A program made the translations under genes and the position numbers. From Muscardinus avellanarius (Eukaryota > Chordata > Mammalia > Rodentia > Gliridae), in assembly GCA_963383645.1 (NCBI GenBank), contig OY726576.1, positions 9,972,102-10,036,101 of the forward strand: a stretch of 64,000 bases of DNA, read 5' to 3'. Positions within the stretch are counted from its first letter, which is position 1, and the number at the start of each line of letters is the position of its first letter. The notes under the pieces are model-generated. The model was not told the DNA's origin. It was given only the letters and a program-made list of their open reading frames with translations, and did not search any database. This document shows, one piece after another, positions 55,391 to 64,000 of this stretch.

Positions 55391-56070
55391 GACTTTGACT
55401 TTTTTAATGACCATAAATGCCAAAGAACTCTGGAGAAGTGAGACCAAAAATGAGAACAGTAGGTAGTAGTGAGACCCTGCCAATCACGACCCTTAGGAAG
55501 TAAAAAAAAATGAACTTAGAGGGGCAGGCTGCATCCTAACCTATATAATTATAAAGGAAAAACTTTGAATCAAATAAGTATCCTCACAATATAAAAAGGG
55601 AGGAGGAGCCAAAGTCCAGAATTCGCAATTCACCTAGAGGACGTGGCACGTGGTTAAATGTGTGAGGTCATAGGGAAGAAGAGGTACAGATGACTATAGG
55701 GTGTGGAACACTGGAAGAAGGAGGAGGAGGATATGGTGAACCAAGACACTTTAAACAGTGACAGTCTGGGAGGGTTAAAGAATCAAGTTCATGGTGAAGT
55801 ACTGAGATTGAAGGTTCTACAGGGTTGCAAATTTTAGCAAGACAGACAAGAGAGCAATTGGTACTAAGGGCTGAGGAGAGGTGGCAGTCCAAGATCCTTC
55901 AAGAACAAACATACACAGGCAAACAAAAATTTGGTATTAGCCTTGGGAAGTGGCACTGTCAAGGAACCCTGTAAAGGAGGCTTCCAAACAGCGTCCTCTC
56001 ACTCTCTCCTTCACTGAGGTCCAACTTACATCACAGTCTGAGAGCTCTCCTAGTGTATGTATATATATAA
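55391..56070. other. Unassigned sequence
   Basis: No gene recognised. Opposing frames at 55668-55892 and 55937-56248 show no domain. Confidence 0.4.
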
Positions 56071-56073
56071 TTT

Positions 56074-56152
56074 CTTCAGTGCTAAAGATTGAACTCAAAT
56101 CCTCATATATGACAGATGAGCCCTCTACCATTGAGGTACAGCCCCAGATTCC
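56074..56152 (-). mobile_element. ID-type SINE monomer
   Basis: Reads on the plus strand as 'cagtgctaaagattgaactc', 'gatgagccctctaccattga' and 'ggtacagccccag', the reverse complement of a complete ID element. No B1 arm is attached. Confidence 0.75.
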
Positions 56153-56628
56153 CTCTTTTTTATGCACAGAGAGATTTTCCCCCCAGCAAAATCTTTGCAC
56201 ATATAATTCTATCTTGACTCCTGCTGCTTGGAGGATCTGGACAATCACAGACTCACAGAGAAACTGGATGGTGTCTCTTCCCTTGCTGTCTCATTCAGGA
56301 TGTTTTAGCATCATGAAGGCAAACTCACAGAAGGTTTACGAAACATTCTGTACCTTCTGCAAATAGAAAATTTTATCTACAAGATTTATATCACAGCCAA
56401 TATAGAATAAAGATACTAAAAATACCCTACTTCCTTGTTTAAAAGCACTCTTATAATTCAAAAGATAAAGAGCTTAGAAAACTAACATCAATTTTATGGT
56501 ACATTGCCACTAAAACAAGACAAAATGTTAGATTATTCTTATATTTAGCTTATGTACTCATGGAGAATATGTAATTTCATAGAGAAAAGTTTTAGTTAAA
56601 TCACTAAAAAATTAAAATGTCTCTCTGA
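56153..56628. other. Unassigned sequence
   Basis: No gene or repeat recognised. Confidence 0.4.
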
Positions 56629-56765
56629 AGCTGGGCATAGTGGTGTACCCTTGCAATCCTAGTACTTGGGAGGCTGAGACACGATGATTGCAATTTTGGG
56701 GCAGCCTTAGCTGCTTAGGGAGGCCCTCTGCCACTTAGTAAGACCCTGTTTCAAAAGAAGGAATA

Positions 56766-58386
56766 GCAATGCGATTCCAATTAAAATACCAGCGACATTC
56801 TTCATAGACTTAGAAAAATCAATCATGAACTTTATATGGAGAAAGAAAAGACCCAGAATAGCCAAAGCAATTCTCAGCAATAAGACACATGCAGGAGGCA
56901 TCACAATCCCAGACTTCAAATTATACTATAGAACAATAGTAGTAAAATCAGCATGGTACTGGCACAATAACAGATATACTGACCAGTGGATTAGAACAGA
57001 AGATACAGAAACAAATCCACACATCTTTAGTCAGTTAATCTTTGACAAAGGGGCCAAACTCATATGCTGGAGAAAAGACATCCTTTTCAACAAATGGTGC
57101 TGGGAGAACTGGCTATCTATTTGTAGAAAGATGGAACTAAACCCCTACATCTCACCATGCACAGAAATCAACTCGAGATGGATCAAAGACTTAGAAATTA
57201 GACCGGAGACTGTGAAGTTATTAGAGGAGGGCATAGGCTCAACACTACGACATATTGGCACAGGCAGTAACTTTCTCAACAAAACCTCCAAAGCTCAGGA
57301 AATTAAAGCAAGAATTAACAAGTGGATAGCATCAAACTAAAAAGTTTCCTCTCATCAAAAGAAACCATCAAAAACCTAAAGAGGAAGCCTACAGAATGGG
57401 AAAAGATTTTTATCAGCCACCACTCTAATAGGGGGCTAATATCCAGAATATACAAAGAGCTCAAAAGAATCTACACTAGCAAAACAACCCAATCAAGAAA
57501 TGGGCAAATGAACTGAATAGACACTTCACAAAAGAAGAGATACAAAGGGCCAATAGATACATGAAAAGATGTTCTACATCATTGGCCATCAGGGAGATGC
57601 AAATCAAAACTACACTGAGATTCCATCTAACCCCAGTCAGAGTGGCACACATAAAGAAATCAAATAACAACAAATGCTGGCAAGGATGTAGGGAAAGAGG
57701 AACTCTTTTACACTGTTGGTGGGAATGCAAAGTAGTTCAGCCACTATGGAGATCTGTGTGGAGATTCCTTAGAAAACTGGGAATAGATCCACCAAACGAT
57801 CCAGCTTTACCACTCCTGGGTATTTTTCCAAAGGGGTTGAATACAGAGAACTACAGCAACTTACGCATACCTATGTTCATAGCAGCACAATTCGTAATAG
57901 CCAACATATGGAACCAACCCAGGCCTCCATCAACTGATGAATGGATTGCAAAACTTTGGGAAATACACACGATGGAATTCTATTCAGCTATAAAGAATAA
58001 CAAAATCATATCATTTGCAAGAAGATGGAAAGTCCTGGAGAGCATTATGTTAAGTGAGATCAGCGAAGCACAGAAGGAAAAGATACATATGTTTCCTCTA
58101 ATATGCCCAAACTAGGGAACACAGAGGATACTAGTGGGACTCCAGAAAATGGAGGGGAAATACCAGGAAAGTTTGAATGGAAGGATAGGAGAGGAGGAAT
58201 GCTGAACGTGTTTATGAGGGTCTACATCTGAATATGTGTAAAATTATGAATGTAGCATGGTTACCCTGGAAAATCATTGGTGGGAGGGGTGAAGGGAAAA
58301 TGGGGGCGGAGGGGAGAGGGCACCAAGCATAGTTTAAATGTAAACCAAATATGTTCAATAAAAAATTTGTAAAAAAAAAAAAAACT
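56766..58386 (+). mobile_element. 5'-truncated L1 with decayed ORF2 C-terminus
   Basis: The element starts inside ORF2 and runs to a poly-A. The endonuclease and reverse transcriptase domains of a full ORF2 protein are absent; only the C-terminal part remains. The frame changes twice: the segment ending at 57340 continues in another phase around 57322-57516, and a third phase carries 57561-58115. The third segment contains the cysteine/histidine knuckle of the ORF2 C-terminus with spacing CX3CX7HX4C (about 57677-57732). After the stop near 58115 comes a 3' UTR with G-runs at 58281-58320 and an AATAAA-type signal near 58359, then 13-15 A. AAGGAATA flanks it (56758-56765 and 58387-58394). It cannot encode a working ORF2 protein. 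It is the least decayed L1 here, so it is probably the most recent. Confidence 0.95.
58281..58320 (+). other. Potential G-quadruplex motif in an L1 3' UTR
   Basis: Five runs of three to five G ('gggaggggtgaaggg', then 'gggggcggagggg') occur within 36 bases with short loops. A comparable G-rich patch lies at 37503-37545 in the older L1 3' UTR. The motif is visible; folding is inferred. Confidence 0.7.
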
Positions 58387-58479
58387 AAGGAATAAAAAAT
58401 AGGGCTGGGGGTATAGCTCAGAGGTAGAATACCCCTGTATTAAATCCCTAGTACTGCAAAAATCAGAAGGTCTCTGAAT

Positions 58480-58984
58480 ATATCCTGTAGTGCAAAGTCT
58501 GAGATAAAACTAACACCAACATGATAATACAATGTTAAAAGATTCCCTAAAAGGTTAGAAATAGAGAGCATAAGCCATTTATTGTGAACTTCTTCACCTA
58601 AAAAAAAAATCACCAACAACAACAAAAAAGCAAGGCAGAGGGAAAAAAAAGCAAAAACCAAAACTCTACTTTGGCGAAAATGCTAAAATCTGATTCTAAA
58701 AAATAATGGAATGCTAACATAATTTTAAGGTAGAAACAAGAACCAAAAGCTTTAAAGGTTTTCAAGTGAGAAAAATTGTGATAGATATTTTCATTCCTGT
58801 AGAAACTTAGAAAACAGGGTATTCATGAATCCTTTAAAATTAACTAAGCAACAAAATCCAGCTAACCAAAGAGTGAGTCAAATTAAAGAAGTCATGAATG
58901 AGGAAGATTCTGAGGCAAAGAGGTGCTGTTGAGACTTGAACTCACTTAATGTTTTAACTTTCCTTTTGGAATAATCAACTGACA
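58480..58984. other. Unassigned sequence
   Basis: No gene or repeat recognised. Confidence 0.4.
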
Positions 58985-59370
58985 TACGAAACAGAAGGAA
59001 TGGACGGTACCCGGGTCCCTGTTCTGTCCTGTCCCCATCTACCTGATGCATAGGTGTCCTTTGTGCAAATACAAACAGATATCTTCATATTAATCCCCAT
59101 TACTTCTCATTTCTGAGCATGAATATCTTATTGGTCAACAGGTGTATTAGTAGAGGTCTTTCAACATCAATAAGAAGAGCTCTCCTTTCTCCCTTTGTGG
59201 TCCCTTCCCTTTGGTCCCCCTTAGCAGCAAATTTTTTACCACATGAACAGTCTATAATTTATTCAACCAACTCTCTCTGATGAGCGCTTGTGTTATTTCT
59301 AAGTTAGGATTGTATAAGCAGTGCTGAAATGATTCGGCTTGTACGCATGTCATTTAACACAGGCACATAA
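58985..59370 (-). mobile_element. Old L1 3' region, antisense
   Basis: 'gtctataatttattcaacca', 'tctctgatgagcgcttgtgt', 'tataagcagtgctgaaatga' and 'cttgtacgcatgtcattta' read as antisense L1M. The 5' border is uncertain. Confidence 0.55.
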
Positions 59371-59618
59371 AAAAAGATAAACAAGACCAGAACTGATGGG
59401 CAGAAAGCTAAGGGTATGTATGGTTCTGGTAGGTTCAACATTGCCCTCAGTCATAATGGACGAACTGCGCTTTCCCTAGCGAGGCATGATAAACCTCCCC
59501 AGACTCTCCCACTGGAAGCTGTGGTCAAACTTTTAGACCATCAACAATATGACTATAATCTGCATTTGTACTGTTAAGAATTGGTCTGGGTTTTCCCTTT
59601 TTATATCTAAGGACTTTC
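59371..59618. other. Unassigned sequence
   Basis: Short stretch, no gene or repeat recognised. Confidence 0.4.
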
Positions 59619-59626
59619 TGCAGTTT

Positions 59627-59628
<2 letters not shown>

Positions 59629-59679
<51 letters not shown>

Positions 59680-59873
59680 GAGGGTGGAACCCAGGGGCTT
59701 TCTACCTCCGGGCTATACTCCCAGACCTATTTTATATATTTTTTGGAAACAGGGTCTCACTAAGTGGCTGAGAGCCTCACTAAGTAGCTGAGGCTGGCTT
59801 CGAACCTGTGCGATCCTCCTGTCTCAGCCCCCTCAAACGCAGGGATTCTAAGTGTGCACCACCATGCCCAGCT
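59629..59873 (-). mobile_element. B1-ID SINE whose tail is (TG)n
   Basis: (TG)n at 59629-59674, 'actgagggtggaacccaggg', long left-arm segment, 5' end 'caccaccatgcccagct'. 'tgcagtttcc' flanks the element (59619-59628 and 59874-59883), so the dinucleotide repeat lies inside the insertion and occupies the A-tail position. Confidence 0.93.
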
Positions 59874-59883
59874 TGCAGTTTCC

Positions 59884-60284
59884 ATTTTAATTAGATTGCT
59901 GGATTGCAGACAGAATTCATTTTAAACCATTTCAAAAATTATTATCAAAGAACATCATGGCATGGCAGAAACTTAAAAATATAAAAATAACACTATAACA
60001 AGTAAATTTATGGGCTGAGAGGGTAAAAGGAAAAAGAAGCCTATAAAATCTACTTTATATAAAATTACATATGGGTATGGGGAAAATTTTAGTAATATGA
60101 ATAATGAACCAAGCTTCAAGTTCTTCATGACCATTTTATCTCTAATTTTAGAGGGATGCTTTAGACCAAGTTATCCTAGAGTAAAACCAGTGTCCGGAAT
60201 TTAACCATAAATACAAGTTTTTTATGCTTAATTCAAGGAAAGTTAAATCTAAAAAATATTAATTAAATGACCTTACATCAATGC
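59884..60284. other. Unassigned AT-rich sequence
   Basis: No gene or repeat recognised. Confidence 0.4.
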
Positions 60285-60285
60285 T

Positions 60286-60502
60286 TCAGTTGTTGGTGTG
60301 CACCCGTGTAATCACAGTACTTTAGAGACTAAGACAGGAAGATCGTAGCCAGCCTCAGCTACTTGATGAGACCCTCCACAACCTAGTGAGATCCTGTTTC
60401 AAAACAAAAAATAAATAAATAACAGGGCTGGGGGTGTGCCTCGGAGGTAGAATGCTTCTGGGTTCCATACCCAGTACTGCAAAAAAAAAAAAAAAAAAAA
60501 AA
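60286..60502 (+). mobile_element. B1-ID SINE, older subtype
   Basis: Eroded 5' end ('gttggtgtgcacccgtgtaa'), long left-arm segment, linker (AAAT)n, ID arm 'gggctgggggtgtgcctcgg', A-tail of 22. Confidence 0.87.
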
Positions 60503-60559
60503 GGAATAGGGTATGCTTCTGGGTAAAGGTTTCTGTAGTAAGTTCTATTTTATTCATTT

Positions 60560-60767
60560 ATTATTTCTTCTTATTTTTTTTGTACTAGAGTTTAAGCCCA
60601 GGAGCATTCTCCCTCCAAGCCTTCTGAGCTACAACCCCAGACCTATTATATTTTCTGTTTTTGAAACAGGGTCTTAATAAGTTGCTGATGCTGGCTTCAA
60701 ACCTACATTCTCCAGTCTCAGTCTCCCAAGTACTGGGATTATAGGCTTGCACCACCACATCCAGCTT
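60560..60767 (-). mobile_element. B1-ID SINE, older subtype
   Basis: T-rich tail, 'tgtactagagtttaagccca', an ID arm with a small insertion ('ctccctccaagccttctgag'), linker and left arm ending 'gcaccaccacatccagct'. Confidence 0.85.
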
Positions 60768-61001
60768 ATAATTTTTTTTATCACTTCAGATCTTATTATA
60801 GTTACATATCATCATTTTAAGGGCAATTAATTAAAAATAAGAAATATTTATAATTTTCAAGATGGTCTAGGAAAACAATGCAATTTATAGCCAAGCCAAG
60901 AAAACTTTTCCTTCCTTTTTGAAAAGATAAAAATTAAAAAATCATATTTTTGTAATTGTAATAATAAGATACTTAATAGTATCAAGAGCCAAATTTTAGC
61001 T

Positions 61002-61222
61002 CTGAGCTGACCTTTAATCCCAGTACTTGGAGACGGGAGGATTACAGGTTCAAAGCCAGCCTCAGCAATTTAGTGAGACTCTCAGCGACCTTTCAAGACC
61101 TGGTCTCAAAATAAAAAATAAAATAGGGCTAAGGGTATAGGTCAGAGGTAGAATCTCTGTGTTCAGTCTCCAGTTATACACGCACATGCACTCATGCACA
61201 TGCACACACAAACACACACACC
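61002..61222 (+). mobile_element. 5'-truncated B1-ID SINE with CA-rich tail
   Basis: Starts in the left arm ('ctttaatcccagtacttgga'), linker, ID arm 'gggctaagggtataggtcag', then an interrupted CA/TGCA tail at 61176-61220. Confidence 0.85.
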
Positions 61223-61822
61223 TCTGTAGATACAAATGTAATAATTCCGAATACTAATAAGACTTACCTCTAGAAATTCTTTCCTGTATTTAAGAATCAT
61301 ACAGGTGTCCAAAAATTGCAAAACACAAAGGCATAAATATATGTCCATAGAAAAAGTCTTAACTATCTCTTTGTTCATGCAATTACCCAGTTAAAGCAGC
61401 CAAACTTTATTTTCAAGGCCTACCTCACACCCTTGTATCCCCAAAGACTGATATTTATACTTGGCTTCCTTAAACTAAAATCTCAGTATACCCAATATGA
61501 ACTACACTATGAGTCTATAATATATCCATAAAAGTATGAAAAGATGTATACCCAAATATGTCAATTTGTTTTATTTCAAAATCCCTTCTTTAAGACATTT
61601 AAAAAAAAAACAAAGCAAGTTTCTTCTCTAGTTAATTTATAAACATATTATAGGATATAAAACCATACCTAGATAATGTTAACACGCTGGCTAGTGTGGC
61701 ATCAAAATATTCTAAGTTTATTCATTTCTTTGTCTTATTTAGTAGCTGACAGGTCAAAGGCACTGGAGAAAGCTTAACTATGGTATAGTATTATAAAGAG
61801 TGTTACATTAACCTAAATTTTC
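61223..61822. other. Unassigned AT-rich sequence
   Basis: No gene or repeat recognised. Confidence 0.4.
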
Positions 61823-61824
61823 AT

Positions 61825-61992
61825 TCTACTTTGCAGCTAATAAATACATTCATAATATTTCATTTCTCTTAACAATTTTGTGAATAGGACCAAAAGATTA
61901 TTTTCCATTTTAGAGATGCCACTCTGAGCAGTTAAAATGAAAGTCACACAAGCTAGTTAAATGCAAAATAAGAACAAGAATCTGGATAGGCT
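61825..61992 (+). mobile_element. MIR fragment
   Basis: 'cttaacaattttgtgaatag', 'attttagagatgccactctg', 'gcagttaaaatgaaagtcac' and 'acaagctagttaaatgcaaa' follow the MIR middle and 3' order. Confidence 0.6.
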
Positions 61993-62046
61993 ACACAGCC
62001 AATCACTTTCCCTGTAATACATGAAGCCAGATGTAACAGCTATTTA

Positions 62047-62475
62047 TGACTACAATAGTGCTGTGTTAACAAATAACTCTAAAATCTCAGTGACTATAAT
62101 AAAGGACTTGCCTTTGCTCATGAGCATATGGAGTCAGGTTAATGTCCCCGCTGGTCTGGACCAGGGTGAGATGAACTGAACATGGCTCACCCACACACAT
62201 GTGATCAACACATAAGTCAGGCAGGACTGGGATGGTGTGGGATGGCTTTTGATGCAGCACAAGGTCCTTCATCTTCTATCAGGCATGCCCCAGATTGTTC
62301 TCTGGACAGAGCCTGCTGTTTATAGCAGAAAACAGAATTCTGCACAAGAAGCTGCTTGAAGTCTAGGATCAGATATGACTCTTCATCACTCCTACCACAT
62401 TCTTACTAAGCAAAGATATTCACAACCCAGCCAGACTCAGAGGGAGGAGGGACTTAGTCTGCACTACTTGGTGGG
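62047..62475 (-). mobile_element. Possible ERVL-type LTR, antisense
   Basis: 'gctgtgttaacaaataactc', 'aaaatctcagtgactataat', 'ctttgctcatgagcatatgg' and, further on, 'cagactcagagggaggaggg' look like a widespread mammalian LTR in reverse orientation. Low certainty; family not assigned. Confidence 0.4.
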
Positions 62476-62966
62476 TGGAGCTACAAAGTAAAATCTAAAA
62501 CAGGTGTGCTACAGAGAAGGGAACTATGAGGGCCACCAATCTTCCACACTAGTTGCTGGAGAGCTGCTGCACGCTTGGTTCACCTGGTTTTATTTCTCCT
62601 AGAAGAGTTAGTGGTGAAAAGATTTTGATCCAATTTTCGGAATTATTTGAGACTAAACATTGTGCATGCTTTATCTTCTGTGTCTCATAGAAATACCGCT
62701 TATGCTGACACACTGGAAAACGCTCTCAGATGTAAACATCAGTCATATCAGGAGCTGCGGTGGCCATCACCCCTGAAGTACCTCTTCTGTTTGCTCTAAT
62801 TATCACCAGCAATCTTTGCATGGAGTGCTAGGAAACTCAGAGCCATGTGTAAATCTCTATGAATTTTGTGAGTTAGACAAAAAAGAATATTACTTTATCA
62901 CTTCTATATCTGTTTATTTTGGTCATATCGTAATTTTTTCTCTGCTCCAACTTCCTCTTTACTTTT
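62476..62966. other. Unassigned, apparently single-copy sequence
   Basis: No gene or repeat recognised. Confidence 0.4.
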
Positions 62967-63178
62967 CTTTGTGGTACTGGGGATGGAACCCAGGGGCATT
63001 CTACCTCCGAACTATATCCCCAACCCTATTTTTTCTTATTATTCTTTATTTTGAAACAGGGTCTCACTGACTTGCAAAGGGCCTCACTAAGCAGTAGCTA
63101 AGGCTATCTGTGAAAAATGATCTTTCTGTCTCAGCCTCCAAATGCTGGGATTACAGGCATGCACTACCATGCCCAGCT
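62967..63178 (-). mobile_element. B1-ID SINE, older subtype
   Basis: 'gtggtactggggatggaacc', ID arm, linker, left arm ending 'gcactaccatgcccagct'. 'caacttcctctt' occurs on both sides (62947 and 63179), a perfect target-site duplication. Confidence 0.93.
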
Positions 63179-63179
63179 C

Positions 63180-63481
63180 AACTTCCTCTTTAAAATTTCT
63201 ACTTTTTTTGATCCATCCATGCATAGGTATGTGTATACAGTATTATTTTTCAATTTTTCAATAATATAAGGCCATCAAATGTGGTATGTATTCACAGAAG
63301 GGTAAAATATAATAATGGTAGGAATATGGGTAGAATTTATTATCTTTGCAAAATGCCAGTTTGATTTTTACTTAAAGTATCATATCTTTTTTTCCACGGT
63401 TCACTTATAGCATGAGTTTTCTGGGTTACAAGGTGCATATTTCAATCAATCCCATTTCAATAGACTTTTTGCTCTATATGT

Positions 63482-63483
<2 letters not shown>
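63180..63483. other. Unassigned AT-rich sequence
   Basis: No gene or repeat recognised. Confidence 0.4.

Positions 63484-63523
<40 letters not shown>
63484..63523. repeat. (TA)n microsatellite
   Basis: About 20 alternating TA units followed by related AT-rich words up to 63560. Confidence 0.95.
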
Positions 63524-63525
<2 letters not shown>

Positions 63526-63556
63526 TATATATGTTGTATATATAAATTCATATATA

Positions 63557-63580
63557 CACAAGAATATATATATTCTTGTG
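63557..63580. other. 24-bp perfect palindrome
   Basis: Every one of the 12 base pairs from 63557/63580 to the centre at 63568/63569 is complementary. The outer arms are CACAAGAAT and ATTCTTGTG and the centre is alternating AT. It directly follows the (TA)n tract. Confidence 0.95.
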
Positions 63581-63599
63581 AGCTACCTCAAGTTCTCAT

Positions 63600-64000
63600 T
63601 TAAAACATAAGAGGAGATTAACAAACTTTTAAAATGAGATGTATATCAGATTCAAAAGGCATATCACCCACATCTCTGTATTTCTCATTTTGGTAACTAC
63701 TACTTAACCTCTCTTTTTTCAAATTCTGCCAAACCAAACAGTTTCTGCTGTAGTCGTAAGGAATCTCTATTTGTGTATCATTTTTATATGCATCCAATTT
63801 TTTATCCTCAATGCATCTTCCTATCACAGACCAAATATGGTAGTAGTAATAATCACATCAGGAATAATAATAATACTTGGACACTGCATCACATTTTTCC
63901 TAAGTAGAGGTTCAAGTTTCTGATTTCTGCCCTGGTATAACTAGAACGAAGCAGAAACCTAGAGTAGGAGCAAGCAGTAATAAAGCCAGCTTGTCCCAAA
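63600..64000. other. Unassigned sequence to the window end
   Basis: No gene or repeat recognised. Confidence 0.4.

Larger units (their letters stand above)
56630..58469 (+). mobile_element. Outer B1-ID SINE split by an L1
   Basis: Left arm 56630-56757 ('gctgggcatagtggtgtacc' through 'aagaccctgtttcaaaa') and ID right arm 58400-58460 ('gggctgggggtatagctcag'). 'gtctctctgaa' before 56630 and 'gtctctgaa' at 58470 look like its own target-site duplication. The two arms are separated by a 1.6-kb L1 placed in the linker. Confidence 0.93.

Noticed and set aside
56825..58115. Long plus-strand frames that could be read as a protein-coding gene
   Set aside because: They are three out-of-phase pieces of an L1 ORF2 C-terminus within a truncated, poly-A-ended L1 flanked by a duplication; not a host gene and not intact.

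Overview
This window is nuclear DNA from a placental mammal and contains no supportable protein-coding gene, rRNA gene or functional tRNA gene. It reads as intergenic or intronic sequence built mostly from layered retrotransposons. The dominant repeat is a dimeric SINE: a 7SL RNA-derived B1-like left arm joined through an A-rich linker to a right arm derived from the tRNA-like ID element. This is the B1-dID architecture known from squirrels, dormice, beavers and some other non-muroid rodents. Murid B2 and B4 elements and primate Alu dimers are absent. I infer a non-muroid, probably squirrel-related rodent, but I cannot name the species.

Layout. 0-6 kb: decayed antisense L1 pieces, a lone ID element, an old sense L1 3' end. 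6-11 kb: a Tigger DNA transposon 5' end, the first nested SINE pair, then a cluster of four hAT-type transposon remnants (8.9-10.1 kb). 11-20 kb: many SINEs, an unassigned GC-richer block (12.6-13.8 kb), old L1 3' sequence, a MaLR-like LTR and a nested SINE at 17.4-17.9 kb. 20-28 kb: an MLT1-like LTR (minus), MIRs, a SINE with a 67-bp internal duplication and a second MaLR-like LTR. 28-37 kb: young SINEs with clear target-site duplications, an ID-ID-B1 composite (32.6 kb), a SINE tandem (34 kb), a large polypurine tract (35.2 kb) and a nested SINE (36 kb). 37-49 kb: L1 3' ends, a long pyrimidine array (38.4 kb), old L1 ORF2 interrupted by two young SINEs, MIR, L2 and LTR copies, and a nested SINE at 47.5 kb. 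49-56 kb: mostly unassigned sequence with a 14-bp CpG palindrome, a possible inverted L1 and further SINEs. 56.6-58.5 kb: a 5'-truncated L1 (ORF2 C-terminus, G-rich 3' UTR, poly-A) inserted into the linker of a SINE. 58-64 kb: old L1, SINEs, MIR, a possible LTR and an (AT)n tract next to a 24-bp perfect palindrome.

There is no operon-like or pathway content. What merits attention is repeat biology: several independent nested insertions at or near the SINE inter-arm linker; a local record of SINE evolution from full ID arm to a youngest form carrying a new hairpin; composite SINEs apparently mobilised as units; and microsatellites lying between SINE bodies and their target-site duplications, so grown from SINE tails. 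Repeat family names rest on recalled consensus features and were not checked by a search.
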